From positions 1-64,000 of the forward strand of contig NZ_JAQPOK010000090.1 of the NCBI RefSeq assembly GCF_030068445.1: DNA of 64,000 nt, in the 5' to 3' direction. Shown here in pieces: positions 27,833 through 36,353 of this stretch. Under the pieces are notes generated by a model that did no database searches, had not been told where the DNA came from, and worked only from the letters and a program-made list of their open reading frames with translations. Source of the DNA: Roseofilum halophilum BLCC-M91 (GTDB lineage Bacteria; Cyanobacteriota; Cyanobacteriia; Cyanobacteriales; Desertifilaceae). Each line of letters begins with the position of its first letter. Within the stretch, counting starts at the first letter, position 1. Position numbers and translations under genes: made by a program.

Positions 27833-29242
27833 ATGACAGAGCCATCTCACGGGACTAAACTGAATCCTAGCTCTAGCTTTAGCGTCAAAATGCGGGTTAA
27901 ACTCCAAAATCGTACCGGCGCTCTAGCTAGAGTGACTGGGGCTATAGCATCCGTTGGGGGAAGTTTAGGGGAAATTAATCTTGTAGAACGCACCCTTGAT
28001 TTTACCCTGCGGGAAATTACGGTTGATGCTGGGTCAACGGAACAAGCGGAAGAAATTGTACAAGGGATTAAAGTTCTACCCAATATTGAAGTGCTGGAAG
28101 TGTCGGATCAAACGTTCGATCTGCATAAGGGCGGGAAGATTACTATTGAGAGCAAAATAGCTATTAAAGGCCAGTCGGACTTGGCCATGGCCTATACTCC
28201 TGGAGTGGGTCGCATCTGTAAGGCGATCGCCGAAAATCCGGAAAAAGCCTTTGATTTAACCATTAAAAGCAACACTATTGCCATTGTTACCGATGGTAGC
28301 GCCGTCTTGGGATTGGGGAATTTGGGCCCCTTGGGCGCTTTGCCGGTGATGGAAGGAAAAGCCATGCTGTTTAAGGATTTTGGCGGACTCGATGCTTTTC
28401 CGGTTTGTCTGGATACCCAGGATACAGAAGAAATTATCGAAACCGTAAAACGGATGGCTCCGGTGTTTGGTGGGGTGAATTTGGAAGATATCAGCGCTCC
28501 CCGATGCTTTGAAATTGAACGCCGTCTGAAGGAAGAGTTGGATATTCCCATTTTCCATGATGACCAACATGGAACGGCGATCGTCACTCAAGCTGCCCTC
28601 TATAATGCCCTGAAATGGGTGAAAAAGAGCCTGGAAGAGGTGCAAATTGTGATTAATGGGGCCGGGGCTGCTGGGGTGGCGATCGCCCATCTTTTGCAAG
28701 AAGCCGGAGCGAAAAACATCGTCATGTGTGACTCCAAGGGGATTTTGTCTAAACAACGATCTGACCTGAATGCCGCCAAACAGGAGTTTGCAGTGGCTGA
28801 ATCGGGGTCTTTAGCCGATGCCATGAAAAACACCGATGTGTTTATTGGGGTGAGTGTGCCAGGGGTGCTGACTCCGGGAATGGTGAGTACCATGGCCAAA
28901 GATGCGATCGTGTTTGCTATGGCTAACCCCATTCCGGAAATTCAACCGGAGCTGGTTAGTGATGATGTGGCAGTGATGGCTACCGGACGCAGCGATTATC
29001 CGAATCAAATCAACAATGTGTTAGCCTTCCCTGGGGTATTTCGCGGCGCTTTAGATTGCCGCGCTCGCAGTATTACCCGCAAAATGTGCATTGAAGCAGC
29101 AGGGGCGATCGCTTCTTTAGTCAGTCCCACGGATCTGAGTCCCCATAACATCATTCCTTCTGTATTCGATTCTCGCGTTGCTCCTGCCGTATCTGCGGCT
29201 GTGCAACAAGCTGCCCGGGCCGAAGGGGTTGCCCAGTGTTAA
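27833..29242 (+). CDS. ACT-domain NAD(P)-dependent malic enzyme
   Basis: The protein has 469 aa with ATG 27833 and GAGAGGAA upstream. An N-terminal ACT domain (about 18-95, KLQNRTGALARVTGAIASVG) suggests allosteric control by a small ligand. The malic-enzyme core follows: AMAYTPGVGRICKA, the catalytic Lys in GALPVMEGKAMLFK, metal-binding acidic residues in VNLEDISAP and FHDDQHGTAIV, and the NAD(P) fold with GAGAAGVAIAHLL. It decarboxylates malate to pyruvate and CO2. The ACT plus short malic enzyme architecture is common in cyanobacteria. Cofactor preference cannot be assigned here. Confidence 0.92.
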   Translation: MTEPSHGTKLNPSSSFSVKMRVKLQNRTGALARVTGAIASVGGSLGEINLVERTLDFTLREITVDAGSTEQAEEIVQGIKVLPNIEVLEVSDQTFDLHKGGKITIESKIAIKGQSDLAMAYTPGVGRICKAIAENPEKAFDLTIKSNTIAIVTDGSAVLGLGNLGPLGALPVMEGKAMLFKDFGGLDAFPVCLDTQDTEEIIETVKRMAPVFGGVNLEDISAPRCFEIERRLKEELDIPIFHDDQHGTAIVTQAALYNALKWVKKSLEEVQIVINGAGAAGVAIAHLLQEAGAKNIVMCDSKGILSKQRSDLNAAKQEFAVAESGSLADAMKNTDVFIGVSVPGVLTPGMVSTMAKDAIVFAMANPIPEIQPELVSDDVAVMATGRSDYPNQINNVLAFPGVFRGALDCRARSITRKMCIEAAGAIASLVSPTDLSPHNIIPSVFDSRVAPAVSAAVQQAARAEGVAQC

Positions 29243-29257
29243 AAGAGTAGGGAATGG

Positions 29258-29325
29258 GGGAATGGGGGGACGCGGGGACGCGGGGACACGGAGACGCGGG
29301 GATGCAGGGACATGGAGAACTCCCT
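29258..29325 (+). repeat. G-rich octamer minisatellite
   Basis: Degenerate copies of an 8-mer (GGGGACGC, GGGGACAC, GGAGACGC, GGGGATGC) follow the malic enzyme stop. Related arrays occur at 49545-49672 and 62243-62281. The purine-rich strand contains many runs of three or more G. Confidence 0.75.
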
Positions 29326-29364
29326 ATTGCCTATTGCCTTCCCCCCTTGGGGGGACAGGTTTGC

Positions 29365-29403
29365 CCCCATTACCTATTACCTATTACCGCGCGAAGCGCT
29401 ATA
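29365..29403 (+). repeat. Solo right end of the CCCATTA/AAGCGCTGTA repeat family
   Basis: Heptamer-like ATTACCT units lead into CGCGCGAAGCGCTATA. This matches the right end of the elements at 34532-34697 and 46686-46838, but has no matching left end. Confidence 0.6.
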
Positions 29404-29406
29404 ACT

Positions 29407-29781
29407 ATGAAAACTGCTTTCCATTGGATCGGTACTACTGTTAGCACTCTTATTCTTGGCTCTCCCTTCGTCGCTTGGGCAGGGCCAACGCTATACTACG
29501 AGAAATTATGGTTAGACCTGTCGGTTTCGGCTTGTTTACAGAAAGCAGAACAGGCGATCGCCTTGACGGAGGTTCCCATCTTAAATGTCAATGCCAGCCG
29601 CGTGTTGGCTGTCAGTCCTACCGTCTCCGTGGCGATCGACTGTGAGGCGATCGACAATCAAACCCGCAGTATCATTATGGTCAGTAGCGATGGCAATGAA
29701 CCCATGACAGCCATTAACCTAACCCAAACCTTAAAAGAAGCCATGAGCCAAATCAATCATAAAGATCCAGATTCAAACTAA
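29407..29781 (+). CDS. Small secreted protein of unknown function
   Basis: The start is ATG 29407, just after a repeat end; the open frame upstream is only repeat sequence. The protein has 124 aa. Residues 1-25 are a Sec signal peptide (MKTAFHWIGTTVSTLIL, cleavage after AWA). The mature part (ACLQKAEQAIALTEVPIL, VAIDCEAIDNQTRSIIMVSS) has two Cys and an alpha/beta pattern. I do not recognise a named family. The 3' end overlaps the convergent Uma2 gene by 29 nt. Confidence 0.65.
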   Translation: MKTAFHWIGTTVSTLILGSPFVAWAGPTLYYEKLWLDLSVSACLQKAEQAIALTEVPILNVNASRVLAVSPTVSVAIDCEAIDNQTRSIIMVSSDGNEPMTAINLTQTLKEAMSQINHKDPDSN

Positions 29782-30325
29782 ATCCCGGCAATATGGATTC
29801 CCCAGACAATTCTGTAGGCAAACTTCGCACCTCTACTTCCCTTTGTGGCCGATAAATTTCCACCTCTTGCTGTTGGGGATTAATCAACCATGCCAATTGT
29901 ACCCCCGCATCCATATATTCCCTCATTTTGGCACGCAACTGTTCTAAACTATCCGTTGCCGACCTTAATTCGATGACAAAATCGGGCGCAATTGGCGGAA
30001 ATTTCCGTCGTTGTTCGGGGGTTAAAGCTAAATAGCGTTCCCGGCGAATCCAAGCCGCATCTGGAGACCGATCCCCACCATTGGGTAGCTTAAATACAGT
30101 AGAGGAACTGAAGGTATAACCCAGGTTAGTTTGTCGATTCCAAATACTCAAATCAGTGATTAAATCTGCTTCTCGCTTTCCACTATCACCTCCTACGGGG
30201 GACATAATAATGAGTTCTCCTCTAACATTTCGTTCAAAGCTCAAATCGCTGTTATTTTGGCATAAGTGATAGAATTGCTCATCACTGAGGTTAACAGTAT
30301 CTAAATTTAATGTCAAAGGACTCAT
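29753..30325 (-). CDS. Uma2 family (DUF820) putative endonuclease
   Basis: The protein has 190 aa with ATG 30325. Conserved Uma2 blocks are GELIIMSPVGGDSGKREADL, DRSPDAAWIRRERY, APDFVIELRSATDSLEQLRA (Asp and Glu of the predicted nuclease site) and KMREYMDAGVQLAWLINP. It is clearly related to the copy at 24001-24615. An AT-rich repeat of TTTTTAA units directly precedes the start codon, as for two other minus-strand genes here. Confidence 0.87.
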   Translation of the reverse strand: MSPLTLNLDTVNLSDEQFYHLCQNNSDLSFERNVRGELIIMSPVGGDSGKREADLITDLSIWNRQTNLGYTFSSSTVFKLPNGGDRSPDAAWIRRERYLALTPEQRRKFPPIAPDFVIELRSATDSLEQLRAKMREYMDAGVQLAWLINPQQQEVEIYRPQREVEVRSLPTELSGESILPGFSLNLDLYD

Positions 30326-30393
30326 AATATCAATTAAAAATTAAAAATTAAAAATGAAGCAATCGCCGAGAATATCAAAATCATGAGATTTCT

Positions 30394-30576
30394 TCAGCCC
30401 ACGGCATAATCGGTCATTTCGCGCCTAATCGGAGGGAAAAACCCGAAAACAATATCCTGTTTAGGTACACCCAAGTTAACTAAATCTGCCGCCATATCAT
30501 GCTCAGTTGAGTTAGCAAAAATCCAGATTTTTTCATTGCGAATATCCATATGCATGACACAATGATATTGTATCAT
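30394..30576 (-). pseudogene. 5'-truncated XisI-type protein
   Basis: The 60 codons match the C-terminal half of XisI-family proteins: MHMDIRNEKIWIFANSTEHD and DLVNLGVPKQDIVFGFFPP, ending in DYAVG. XisI was named from fdxN-element excision in Anabaena, and the family is widespread in cyanobacteria, usually beside XisH. Here the N-terminal half is absent: an in-frame TAA lies immediately upstream of the first Met, and no XisH gene is nearby. It is therefore probably a relic. Confidence 0.65.
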
Positions 30577-30670
30577 GCTTTACGGATTTGAGCGGTTTGG
30601 ATGCCAACCTATTTGCGTCCCAGATAGAAAACGTTATAGTTACTTTAGAGGCAACCCAAAAACCAGAATT

Positions 30671-31678
30671 ATGTTCCATTCCCCTGAATCTATGAATACA
30701 GTAGATTACCTTCGCATTAGCCTGATTGACCGATGTAATTTTCGGTGTGAGTATTGTATGCCTGCGGGGGAAGAACTGAACTATATTTTAAGTCAAAATC
30801 TGCTCACATCTGATGAAATTCTCACTCTCTTAAACGAGGTGTTTATTCCCCTTGGGTTTACCCGGTTTCGCTTAACGGGAGGCGAACCTTTGCTGCGTCC
30901 GGGTGTCGTCGATATCGTGCGGCAAATTGCCCAACTGCCCCAAACCCAAGATTTGGCCATGACCACGAATGGATTTTTACTCGATACGATGGCGCAAGAC
31001 CTGTATGATGCGGGTTTAAGGCGGATTAATATTAGCCTGGATTCCTTGGAACCGGAGACCTTTGACAAAATTATCGGCAATCGGGGTAAAAGTCGCTGGG
31101 AGCGAACCTGGGCAGGGATTCAGAAGGCCTATGAGGTGGGGTTCAACCCCTTAAAATTGAATGTGGTGGTGATTCCTGGGGTGAATGACCATGAGGTGTT
31201 AAATTTAGCGGCATTGACCCTAGAGCGGCAATGGCATGTGAGATTTATCGAGTTTATGCCCATTGGCAATGGTCATTTATTTAGCGAGCGAGCTTGGATA
31301 CCTTCGGAGGAGTTGCGCCAAAGAATTCGGGAGCGTTGGGGACTGACGGAGGGAGAGGTGCGCGGAAATGGGCCGGCTGATGTGTTCCAAATTCCTGGCG
31401 CTCAGGGGACGTTGGGGTTTATTAGTCAGATGTCGGAGTGTTTTTGCGATCGCTGCAACCGAATGCGATTATCTGCCGATGGGTGGTTGCGTCCCTGTCT
31501 GCTGAATGAGACGGGACAGATCGATCTTAAAACCGGGTTGCGATCGCACCTTCGATTAACCGAGTTACGCCAACAAGTCGCCGATCTCCTACAGATTAAA
31601 CCAGAGATTAATTTCAAACAACGGGAATCGGGCACAGAAGGCACATATACCCGCACCATGTCCCAAATTGGAGGATAG
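30671..31678 (+). CDS. moaA: GTP 3',8-cyclase, molybdenum cofactor biosynthesis
   Basis: The start ATG 30671 places the radical-SAM motif at the usual distance; a longer frame from 30575 adds non-conserved sequence. The protein has 335 aa. The N-terminal [4Fe-4S] ligands are Cys22, Cys26 and Cys29 (CNFRCEYC), followed by [11 protein letters not shown]. The C-terminal cluster ligands lie in [20 protein letters not shown]. The protein ends in Gly-Gly (MSQIGG), which is needed for activity in MoaA. It converts GTP to 3',8-cyclo-GTP, the first step of molybdopterin synthesis. No other moa genes are adjacent. Confidence 0.95.
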   Translation: MFHSPESMNTVDYLRISLIDRCNFRCEYCMPAGEELNYILSQNLLTSDEILTLLNEVFIPLGFTRFRLTGGEPLLRPGVVDIVRQIAQLPQTQDLAMTTNGFLLDTMAQDLYDAGLRRINISLDSLEPETFDKIIGNRGKSRWERTWAGIQKAYEVGFNPLKLNVVVIPGVNDHEVLNLAALTLERQWHVRFIEFMPIGNGHLFSERAWIPSEELRQRIRERWGLTEGEVRGNGPADVFQIPGAQGTLGFISQMSECFCDRCNRMRLSADGWLRPCLLNETGQIDLKTGLRSHLRLTELRQQVADLLQIKPEINFKQRESGTEGTYTRTMSQIGG

Positions 31679-31689
31679 TACCGCGCCCA

Positions 31690-32274
31690 TTACCCATTAC
31701 CCATCACCATCAAGTAATCCGCCAGAGCTTCATAAGCCGGTAAAGTGGTGGCATCATTGGCCGCATTACCCGCGACGGGATGAGAGGCAAAACGGGCGAT
31801 CGCCATATCCGCTTCCGGATCGATATAAAGGGACTGCCCATGCACCCCTCTCGCCATAAATGCACCATGGTCATTATGGGTAATCCACCACATACTGCGA
31901 TAGCTCCAACCCTGAAGAAAGGAATAGCCAGCATCCGCAAAAGCCCGGCGATCGCCACCGACACGAATATTAGCAATAACCGCTTCCGGCACAATCTGTT
32001 CGCCCGCCAACTTACCATCATCTAACATCATTTGACCCAACCGAGCCATATCTCGTAAACCCACATTCAACCCCCCTCCAGCAAAAGGTGTGCCAATAGA
32101 ATCTACCGTAAAATAAGCATCCATATCTGCACCCATTTTGCTCCAAATTTTCTCCGAGAGAACCTCAGTCAAGGGTTGCCCGGTGACTCGACTAATCAAC
32201 CAACCCAGAACATCAGTATTGAGGATCAGCAAGCACGCACTTAAGAAAAGAATCAATAGGGTTTTGAAATTCAT
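31690..32274 (-). pseudogene. Truncated serine hydrolase (class C beta-lactamase-like), C-terminal part
   Basis: The frame has 194 codons. Residues 20-190 match the C-terminal half of beta-lactamase-family serine hydrolases (TDVLGWLISRVTGQPLTEVL, GGGLNVGLRDMARLGQMML, HGAFMARGVHGQSLYIDPEA). The N-terminal half with the catalytic SxxK serine-lysine is missing. Instead, an 18-residue hydrophobic leader (MNFKTLLILFLSACLLIL) is joined directly to the middle of the domain. The last codons run into CCCATTA repeats. The product cannot be catalytic by the normal mechanism. The leader join may be chance or may follow a deletion. Confidence 0.6.
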
Positions 32275-32307
32275 TAGTGTCTCAAATGTTGGAGCTGAAT
32301 TTATCGA

Positions 32308-32380
32308 TACAGCACTTTTGGTTCCGTAGGGTAGGTTATATTACGCCATATAACTTACCCTAGATTTACGGAAATATTAA
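32308..32380. repeat. Left-end-like repeat fragment and hairpin
   Basis: TACAGCACTT at 32308 resembles the left inverted repeat TACAGCGCTT found elsewhere in the window. It is followed by an imperfect hairpin (AGGGTAGGTTATAT paired with ATATAACTTACCCT). No right end is seen. Confidence 0.4.
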
Positions 32381-32434
32381 GCAGAATAGCAGGGCTTTTT
32401 AGCGGTTCTTAGTCGAGAAACCGTAGCGGCCATT

Positions 32435-32677
32435 CTACTCGTCATCATCGTCATCGTCATCATCGTCGTCGTCGTCATCGTCATCATCGTCATCGTCATC
32501 GTCGTCGTCATCATCGTCGTCATGATTTTCAGCCTGGTAGTAGGAGTCTGAACTCAAAACGTCTGACTCTTGAAGATGCTCCTGCTGAACAGGGGAAAGG
32601 GCCGATCGCGCCATCCCTTCAAGACCGAGTAGGATAGACAGTATAGCGGCGATCGCCAAAATCCATTGATTGATCAT
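32435..32677 (-). CDS. Small exported protein with 27-residue poly-aspartate tail
   Basis: The protein has 80 aa with ATG 32677. Residues 1-24 are a signal peptide or membrane anchor (MINQWILAIAAILSILLGLE). A short polar stalk (LSPVQQEHLQESDVLSSDSY) follows. Residues 53-79 are 27 consecutive Asp, ending with Glu80 and stop. Fifteen Asp codons are GAC and twelve are GAT in irregular order, so the run is not a simple uninterrupted trinucleotide microsatellite at DNA level. Poly-Asp tracts bind Ca2+ and other divalent cations, and a mineral- or metal-binding role is inferred. I know no named family. Confidence 0.6.
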   Translation of the reverse strand: MINQWILAIAAILSILLGLEGMARSALSPVQQEHLQESDVLSSDSYYQAENHDDDDDDDDDDDDDDDDDDDDDDDDDDDE

Positions 32678-32773
32678 TTGATTGACAATTGTGCTTAATG
32701 TATAGGTTGAATATCCGTATCGTAAAACACGATATAGATCCTGTCAATTCTATAACAACCTCACCTGATTATT

Positions 32774-33766
32774 TTAAGCTAAAGAACCGCCGCAACTTGA
32801 CCCTGCTCCGGCGGTGCAACCGTAACAATAGGGAGCCGTTCTCACCTGCTCTATTACCTCTAAATTGCCCCACTCTAACAGTTTTTCTACCGTTAGCGTT
32901 TCCCCGTTAGCTGTCCGTGCCGGAATGCCTTCCATTTGATTAAAATCACAATCATAAATTTGCCCTAAATAATCCACCGATAATTCTTGCTTGCACATTA
33001 AGCTGGGCACAGTTTGAAGATTAAAGTTATCTTCTAGAAATTGCAGATATGGATCGTATAAATTACGTCGTTTCAGATACTCTTTGGTGCGCCCGATGGG
33101 TAAGTTGGTAATTGTCAGTAGATGATTAAACTCAACATTGAAATGCTCTTGCAAATACTGTTTATAAGCGATCTCTAGGTTCTGTTGGTTTGGAGTTAGG
33201 GCAAAGCGATCGGAATTGGGCATGGCTGGATTATAAACTAAATCCAGGATTAGATGGGACTCTCGACCGTAACCGAGTTGATTTAACTGTTGCAGAGCGC
33301 GAATCGATCCCTGATAGACTCCACTGCCGCGCATTTTATCCACATTGTCTTCGAGATAACAGGGTAAGGAAGCCACGACTCGCACGTGGCGATCGGCAAA
33401 GTATTGGGGTAGATCTTGATAACCTTCAATAAAAAAGATCGTTAAATTAGAGCGCACAATAATTTCTTTTTCCGCTTTTCTGGCTGCTTCGACGAGGGGA
33501 CGAAAGCCATAATTCATTTCTGGCGCTCCTCCCGTGAGATCCACGGTTTTAATCTGGGGAAACTTTTCGATCAGTTGAATCAGTTGATGGCAGATTTCTG
33601 GAGTTAGCTCTTCGGTTCGTTTGGGCCCAGCTTCGACATGACAATGGGTACAGGCAAGGTTGCAGCGTTTACCTAGATTAATTTGTAATACTGTAATTTC
33701 CTCTTTCTTCAGAGGGGCTTTCAGTTTGCGCTCGAAAGGAGTAATGTTAGTCTTTAGCATGGGCAA
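32774..33766 (-). CDS. arsS: Arsenosugar biosynthesis radical SAM protein ArsS-like
   Basis: The protein has 330 aa. ATG 33766 is used; a second Met lies two codons in. The radical-SAM cluster ligands are Cys35, Cys39 and Cys42 (CNLACTHC), followed by VDLTGGAPEMN. The C-terminal Cys-rich segment (TAPYCYGCTAGAGSSCGG) and SLMCKQELSVDYLGQIYDCD are typical of the ArsS/DUF3641 family. ArsS transfers the deoxyadenosyl group to dimethylarsenite in arsenosugar synthesis. The ArsM methyltransferase usually found beside it is not in the window. Confidence 0.88.
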   Translation of the reverse strand: MPMLKTNITPFERKLKAPLKKEEITVLQINLGKRCNLACTHCHVEAGPKRTEELTPEICHQLIQLIEKFPQIKTVDLTGGAPEMNYGFRPLVEAARKAEKEIIVRSNLTIFFIEGYQDLPQYFADRHVRVVASLPCYLEDNVDKMRGSGVYQGSIRALQQLNQLGYGRESHLILDLVYNPAMPNSDRFALTPNQQNLEIAYKQYLQEHFNVEFNHLLTITNLPIGRTKEYLKRRNLYDPYLQFLEDNFNLQTVPSLMCKQELSVDYLGQIYDCDFNQMEGIPARTANGETLTVEKLLEWGNLEVIEQVRTAPYCYGCTAGAGSSCGGSLA

Positions 33767-33844
33767 CAGTAGACTGGCAAGGTGTGATTATTGAGTCAGG
33801 GTGGATGGCTCCACCCTAAATACTCTATCGCAATTTAAAATAAT

Positions 33845-34507
33845 TTACCGATTGAGGATATCTGGCCAATGGCGATCGGCTTTGGCAATATTACCGGGTA
33901 TATCTCGGCTCCATTGAGCTTGCACGCTTTTACTATAGTTCAGATATAATTGTCCTTCATAGATTGTCCAAGCATCGGGATCGACTGGGGCAAGGTTCCC
34001 TTCGCTCATGGCTTTGGCGCAGTATCCCCCATATCGAGGAGCGTATTGGGTGGGGTTAGCGGCAAATTTGTCTCGGTTTTCGGCGCTGGTAAAGTACCAG
34101 GTGGTTCCCTTCCACTCCTGTTGATATTCGGCTGTGCCCATCATGGCATCTGCGCCCTGGCTTTGAGTAAAATAGGCGACTGGATCGGCTCCTCGGATGG
34201 CTACACCTTGGCGTGAGAAAACAGGGGGGTTTTTCGTTGCACCGGCACAAGGATTTCCGGCGCAGGGGTTTCCGGCGCAGGGATTTTTACCGGCACAGGG
34301 ATTGCCCGCACAGGGATCTCCGGCGCAAGGGTTTCCAGCGCAAGGGTTTCCGGCGCAAGGATTGCCCGCACAGGGATTGCCAGCACAGGCTTTGTTAGAA
34401 ATGGAGGTTTGTCCAGCCTCGTTCTGTCCTTGGGCATAGGTGTGGGCGGTAATACCAACGCTAAAAATAGAGGCGATCGCCAGGGTGGTAATGTAATGTA
34501 GTTTCAT
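33845..34507 (-). CDS. Secreted YHS-domain protein with Cys-rich CAGNP repeats
   Basis: I place the start at ATG 34507, where a clean signal peptide begins (MKLHYITTLAIASIFSVG, cleavage near AQG). Longer frames run into a MITE. The protein has 220 aa. Residues 41-90 are ten tandem CAGNP-type pentapeptides, one Cys each, with variants CAGDP and CAGKNP. Residues 96-218 form a YHS-type domain (GADPVAYFTQSQGAD, FTSAENRDKFAANPTQYAPR, YGGYCAKAMSEG). YHS domains are linked to metal handling. Ten regularly spaced Cys suggest soft-metal (Cu/Zn/Hg) binding or a redox role outside the cytoplasm (inference). Confidence 0.85.
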   Translation of the reverse strand: MKLHYITTLAIASIFSVGITAHTYAQGQNEAGQTSISNKACAGNPCAGNPCAGNPCAGNPCAGDPCAGNPCAGKNPCAGNPCAGNPCAGATKNPPVFSRQGVAIRGADPVAYFTQSQGADAMMGTAEYQQEWKGTTWYFTSAENRDKFAANPTQYAPRYGGYCAKAMSEGNLAPVDPDAWTIYEGQLYLNYSKSVQAQWSRDIPGNIAKADRHWPDILNR

Positions 34508-34531
34508 CAATGACTCCAATACGATTAAGGA

Positions 34532-34697
34532 TACAGCGCTTTTCGATGTTATGAGATACAGTAATGGAAATTTGAAGGGTTGAGTGCCTTCCCATGAAAA
34601 TCCTGAAGAACGGACATCATAGCGTGAAAAATGGTTTTCCAATTAGCCATTACCAATTACCCATTACCAATTACCCATTACCGCGCGAAGCGCTGTA
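34532..34697. mobile_element. MITE-like element with TACAGCGCTT terminal inverted repeats (copy 1)
   Basis: A 166-bp element is bounded by perfect 10-bp inverted repeats (TACAGCGCTT and AAGCGCTGTA). A related copy lies at 46686-46838 (153 bp). The outer TA on both sides would be the TA target duplication expected of IS630/Tc1-type elements. The right part has tandem heptamers (CCCATTA type). No ORF is intact. It sits 24 bp upstream of the YHS gene start codon, in its promoter region. Confidence 0.7.
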
Positions 34698-34841
34698 ACT
34701 GTAAGTGTTCTTATCTTCTACTAAACCCTAGGGAACTGAAGCTGCTCTGAGAGAAGTCTGAACCCTTGCTGAGAATTTTCGGTTTGGGGTTTGTTTTAGG
34801 TTAGGGTTGATTTCAGAAGTATTTGACTTATAAGTGATGCT

Positions 34842-35453
34842 ATGCAACCTACTGACTGGCTGGTGAATGAACAAGGGGAACGGTTGCCTCTAACGCCTGC
34901 AAGTTCTCCAGAAACGGGGGAAAAACCCTATCGGTTATATCGCTTTCTGACGGATTTAGAAACCATTTTGTGGGAGATTCCAGGCGATCGCCAACGGTTA
35001 CCTAAAATTGCTGGCTGTTTGCGGAGACTCTTGGATTATTCGCCTTGGTTACAAACCTATTATTTAGAGCCGAGTCCGAATCCTGGATGGTCGATTTTAT
35101 CGTTGTATGACGAACCAGATTTTAAGCTCACGATGCAAATGGTGGCGTGGTTGCCGGGGAATGTTTCCCCCATTCATAATCATGGGACTTGGGGAGTGGT
35201 TGCCTTGTTAAGTGGACAGGAAAAAAATCGGTTTTGGCGCAGAAGTCCAACCCCAGAATTTAGCGATCGCCTTGAATCGGTAGGCTCGTATATTTTAAGC
35301 CCTGGAGAAATTATAACTTTTCTGCCTGATGCCATTCATAGCGTGGAACCTTTAGGGGATGAACCCGCGATAACGTTAAATTTATACGGAGAAACCAAGG
35401 TAGAAAACCGGTTTGAATTCGATCCGGTGAATCACCAAGCCTGGAATTTTTAG
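34842..35453 (+). CDS. Cupin protein, cysteine dioxygenase type I-like
   Basis: The protein has 203 aa with ATG 34842. The metal-binding cupin motif [18 protein letters not shown] supplies two His, and a third is in [12 protein letters not shown]. This is the 3-His arrangement of cysteine dioxygenases and related thiol dioxygenases. The fold would oxidise a small thiol such as cysteine or 3-mercaptopropionate using Fe(II) and O2. The exact substrate is not predictable here. It is convergent with the amino-acid ABC ATPase gene, with a 4-bp stop overlap. Confidence 0.85.
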   Translation: MQPTDWLVNEQGERLPLTPASSPETGEKPYRLYRFLTDLETILWEIPGDRQRLPKIAGCLRRLLDYSPWLQTYYLEPSPNPGWSILSLYDEPDFKLTMQMVAWLPGNVSPIHNHGTWGVVALLSGQEKNRFWRRSPTPEFSDRLESVGSYILSPGEIITFLPDAIHSVEPLGDEPAITLNLYGETKVENRFEFDPVNHQAWNF

Positions 35454-36202
35454 CCGATCCGACTGAGAAAGGATTTGAGGCGATCGCTCTTCGGTTGGGT
35501 AAAGAGCGCTTGAGGATCGCCAGATTCCTCAATAATGCCTTGGTGAAAGAACAGCACCTTATTGGAGACTTCCCGCGCAAACTGCATCTCATGGGTAACC
35601 ACCACCATCGTCATTCCTTCTTGAGCCAGTTGTTTCATAACGCTGAGAACTTCCCCCACTAACTCCGGATCGAGGGCGCTGGTGGGTTCATCAAACAGGA
35701 GAACACTGGGTTTCATACATAAGCTGCGGGCGATCGCCACCCGTTGCTTTTGTCCCCCAGAAAGCTGTTCCGGATAGAAAGAAGCTTTCTCGCCTAAACC
35801 CACTTTTTCTAAGTAATGGATCGCTCGTTCTCGACACTCAGATTCCGATTCTTTTAATACCTTCATCGGCGCAAGCATCAAATTTTTTAAAACCGTTAAG
35901 TGGGGAAACAGATTAAAATGCTGAAATACCATACCCACCCGACTCCGCAATTCCCGTAGGGTCTCTTGAGTCACTTGGGCATGGGAAATATCAATTCCCA
36001 TCACTTCTAACCGTCCTTTATTGATCGATTCTAGACGATTTAAGCACCGTAAAAATGTCGTTTTTCCACATCCAGAAGGGCCAATAACCGAGACGACATC
36101 CCCTTCATACAAAGTCGTCGTTACCCCTTTTAGCACTTCCAGGTCGTGAAAGCTTTTATGCAAATCTTTACATTCAATTACAGTAGTTGTTGAATTGACC
36201 AT
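35450..36202 (-). CDS. glnQ: Polar amino-acid ABC transporter ATPase (GlnQ-like)
   Basis: The protein has 250 aa with ATG 36202. Walker A is [11 protein letters not shown], the Q-loop region [19 protein letters not shown] is typical of polar amino-acid importers, the ABC signature is [15 protein letters not shown], and Walker B is [14 protein letters not shown]. It energises uptake of glutamine or another polar amino acid. The permease and binding protein are fused in the divergently transcribed gene at 36354-37856; the 151-bp gap probably holds both promoters. Confidence 0.93.
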   Translation of the reverse strand: MVNSTTTVIECKDLHKSFHDLEVLKGVTTTLYEGDVVSVIGPSGCGKTTFLRCLNRLESINKGRLEVMGIDISHAQVTQETLRELRSRVGMVFQHFNLFPHLTVLKNLMLAPMKVLKESESECRERAIHYLEKVGLGEKASFYPEQLSGGQKQRVAIARSLCMKPSVLLFDEPTSALDPELVGEVLSVMKQLAQEGMTMVVVTHEMQFAREVSNKVLFFHQGIIEESGDPQALFTQPKSDRLKSFLSRIG

Positions 36203-36353
36203 AGTTCTTGAACCATTGTTAGGAGGTTTGACTTTAAAATATCTGAACGGTCAAGCTCTAAAATGTATCCAAGATTACTTTTATTCCTCCATCAACCCTT
36301 AATACTAAACAACGGTCTGATGTGGTTATATTGAGAGTATAGGAGCAAAGATC

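Noticed and set aside
29258-29406. N-terminal extension of the small secreted protein, read through the G-rich repeat
   Set aside because: The extension (GDAGTRGHGDAG-like) is repeat-derived. A clear signal peptide begins at ATG 29407.
32438-32520. Pure trinucleotide microsatellite with no protein meaning
   Set aside because: GAC and GAT alternate irregularly while Asp is kept in all 27 codons, in frame with a signal-like N-terminus, so a coding role is at least as likely. Kept as a moderate-confidence gene.
34197-34439. Plus-strand frame rich in AQGFP repeats
   Set aside because: It is the complement of the CAGNP repeat region of the YHS gene, which has a signal peptide and a known domain.
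34508-34642. Longer N-terminus for the YHS protein
   Set aside because: It would start inside the MITE and put 45 residues before a complete signal peptide.
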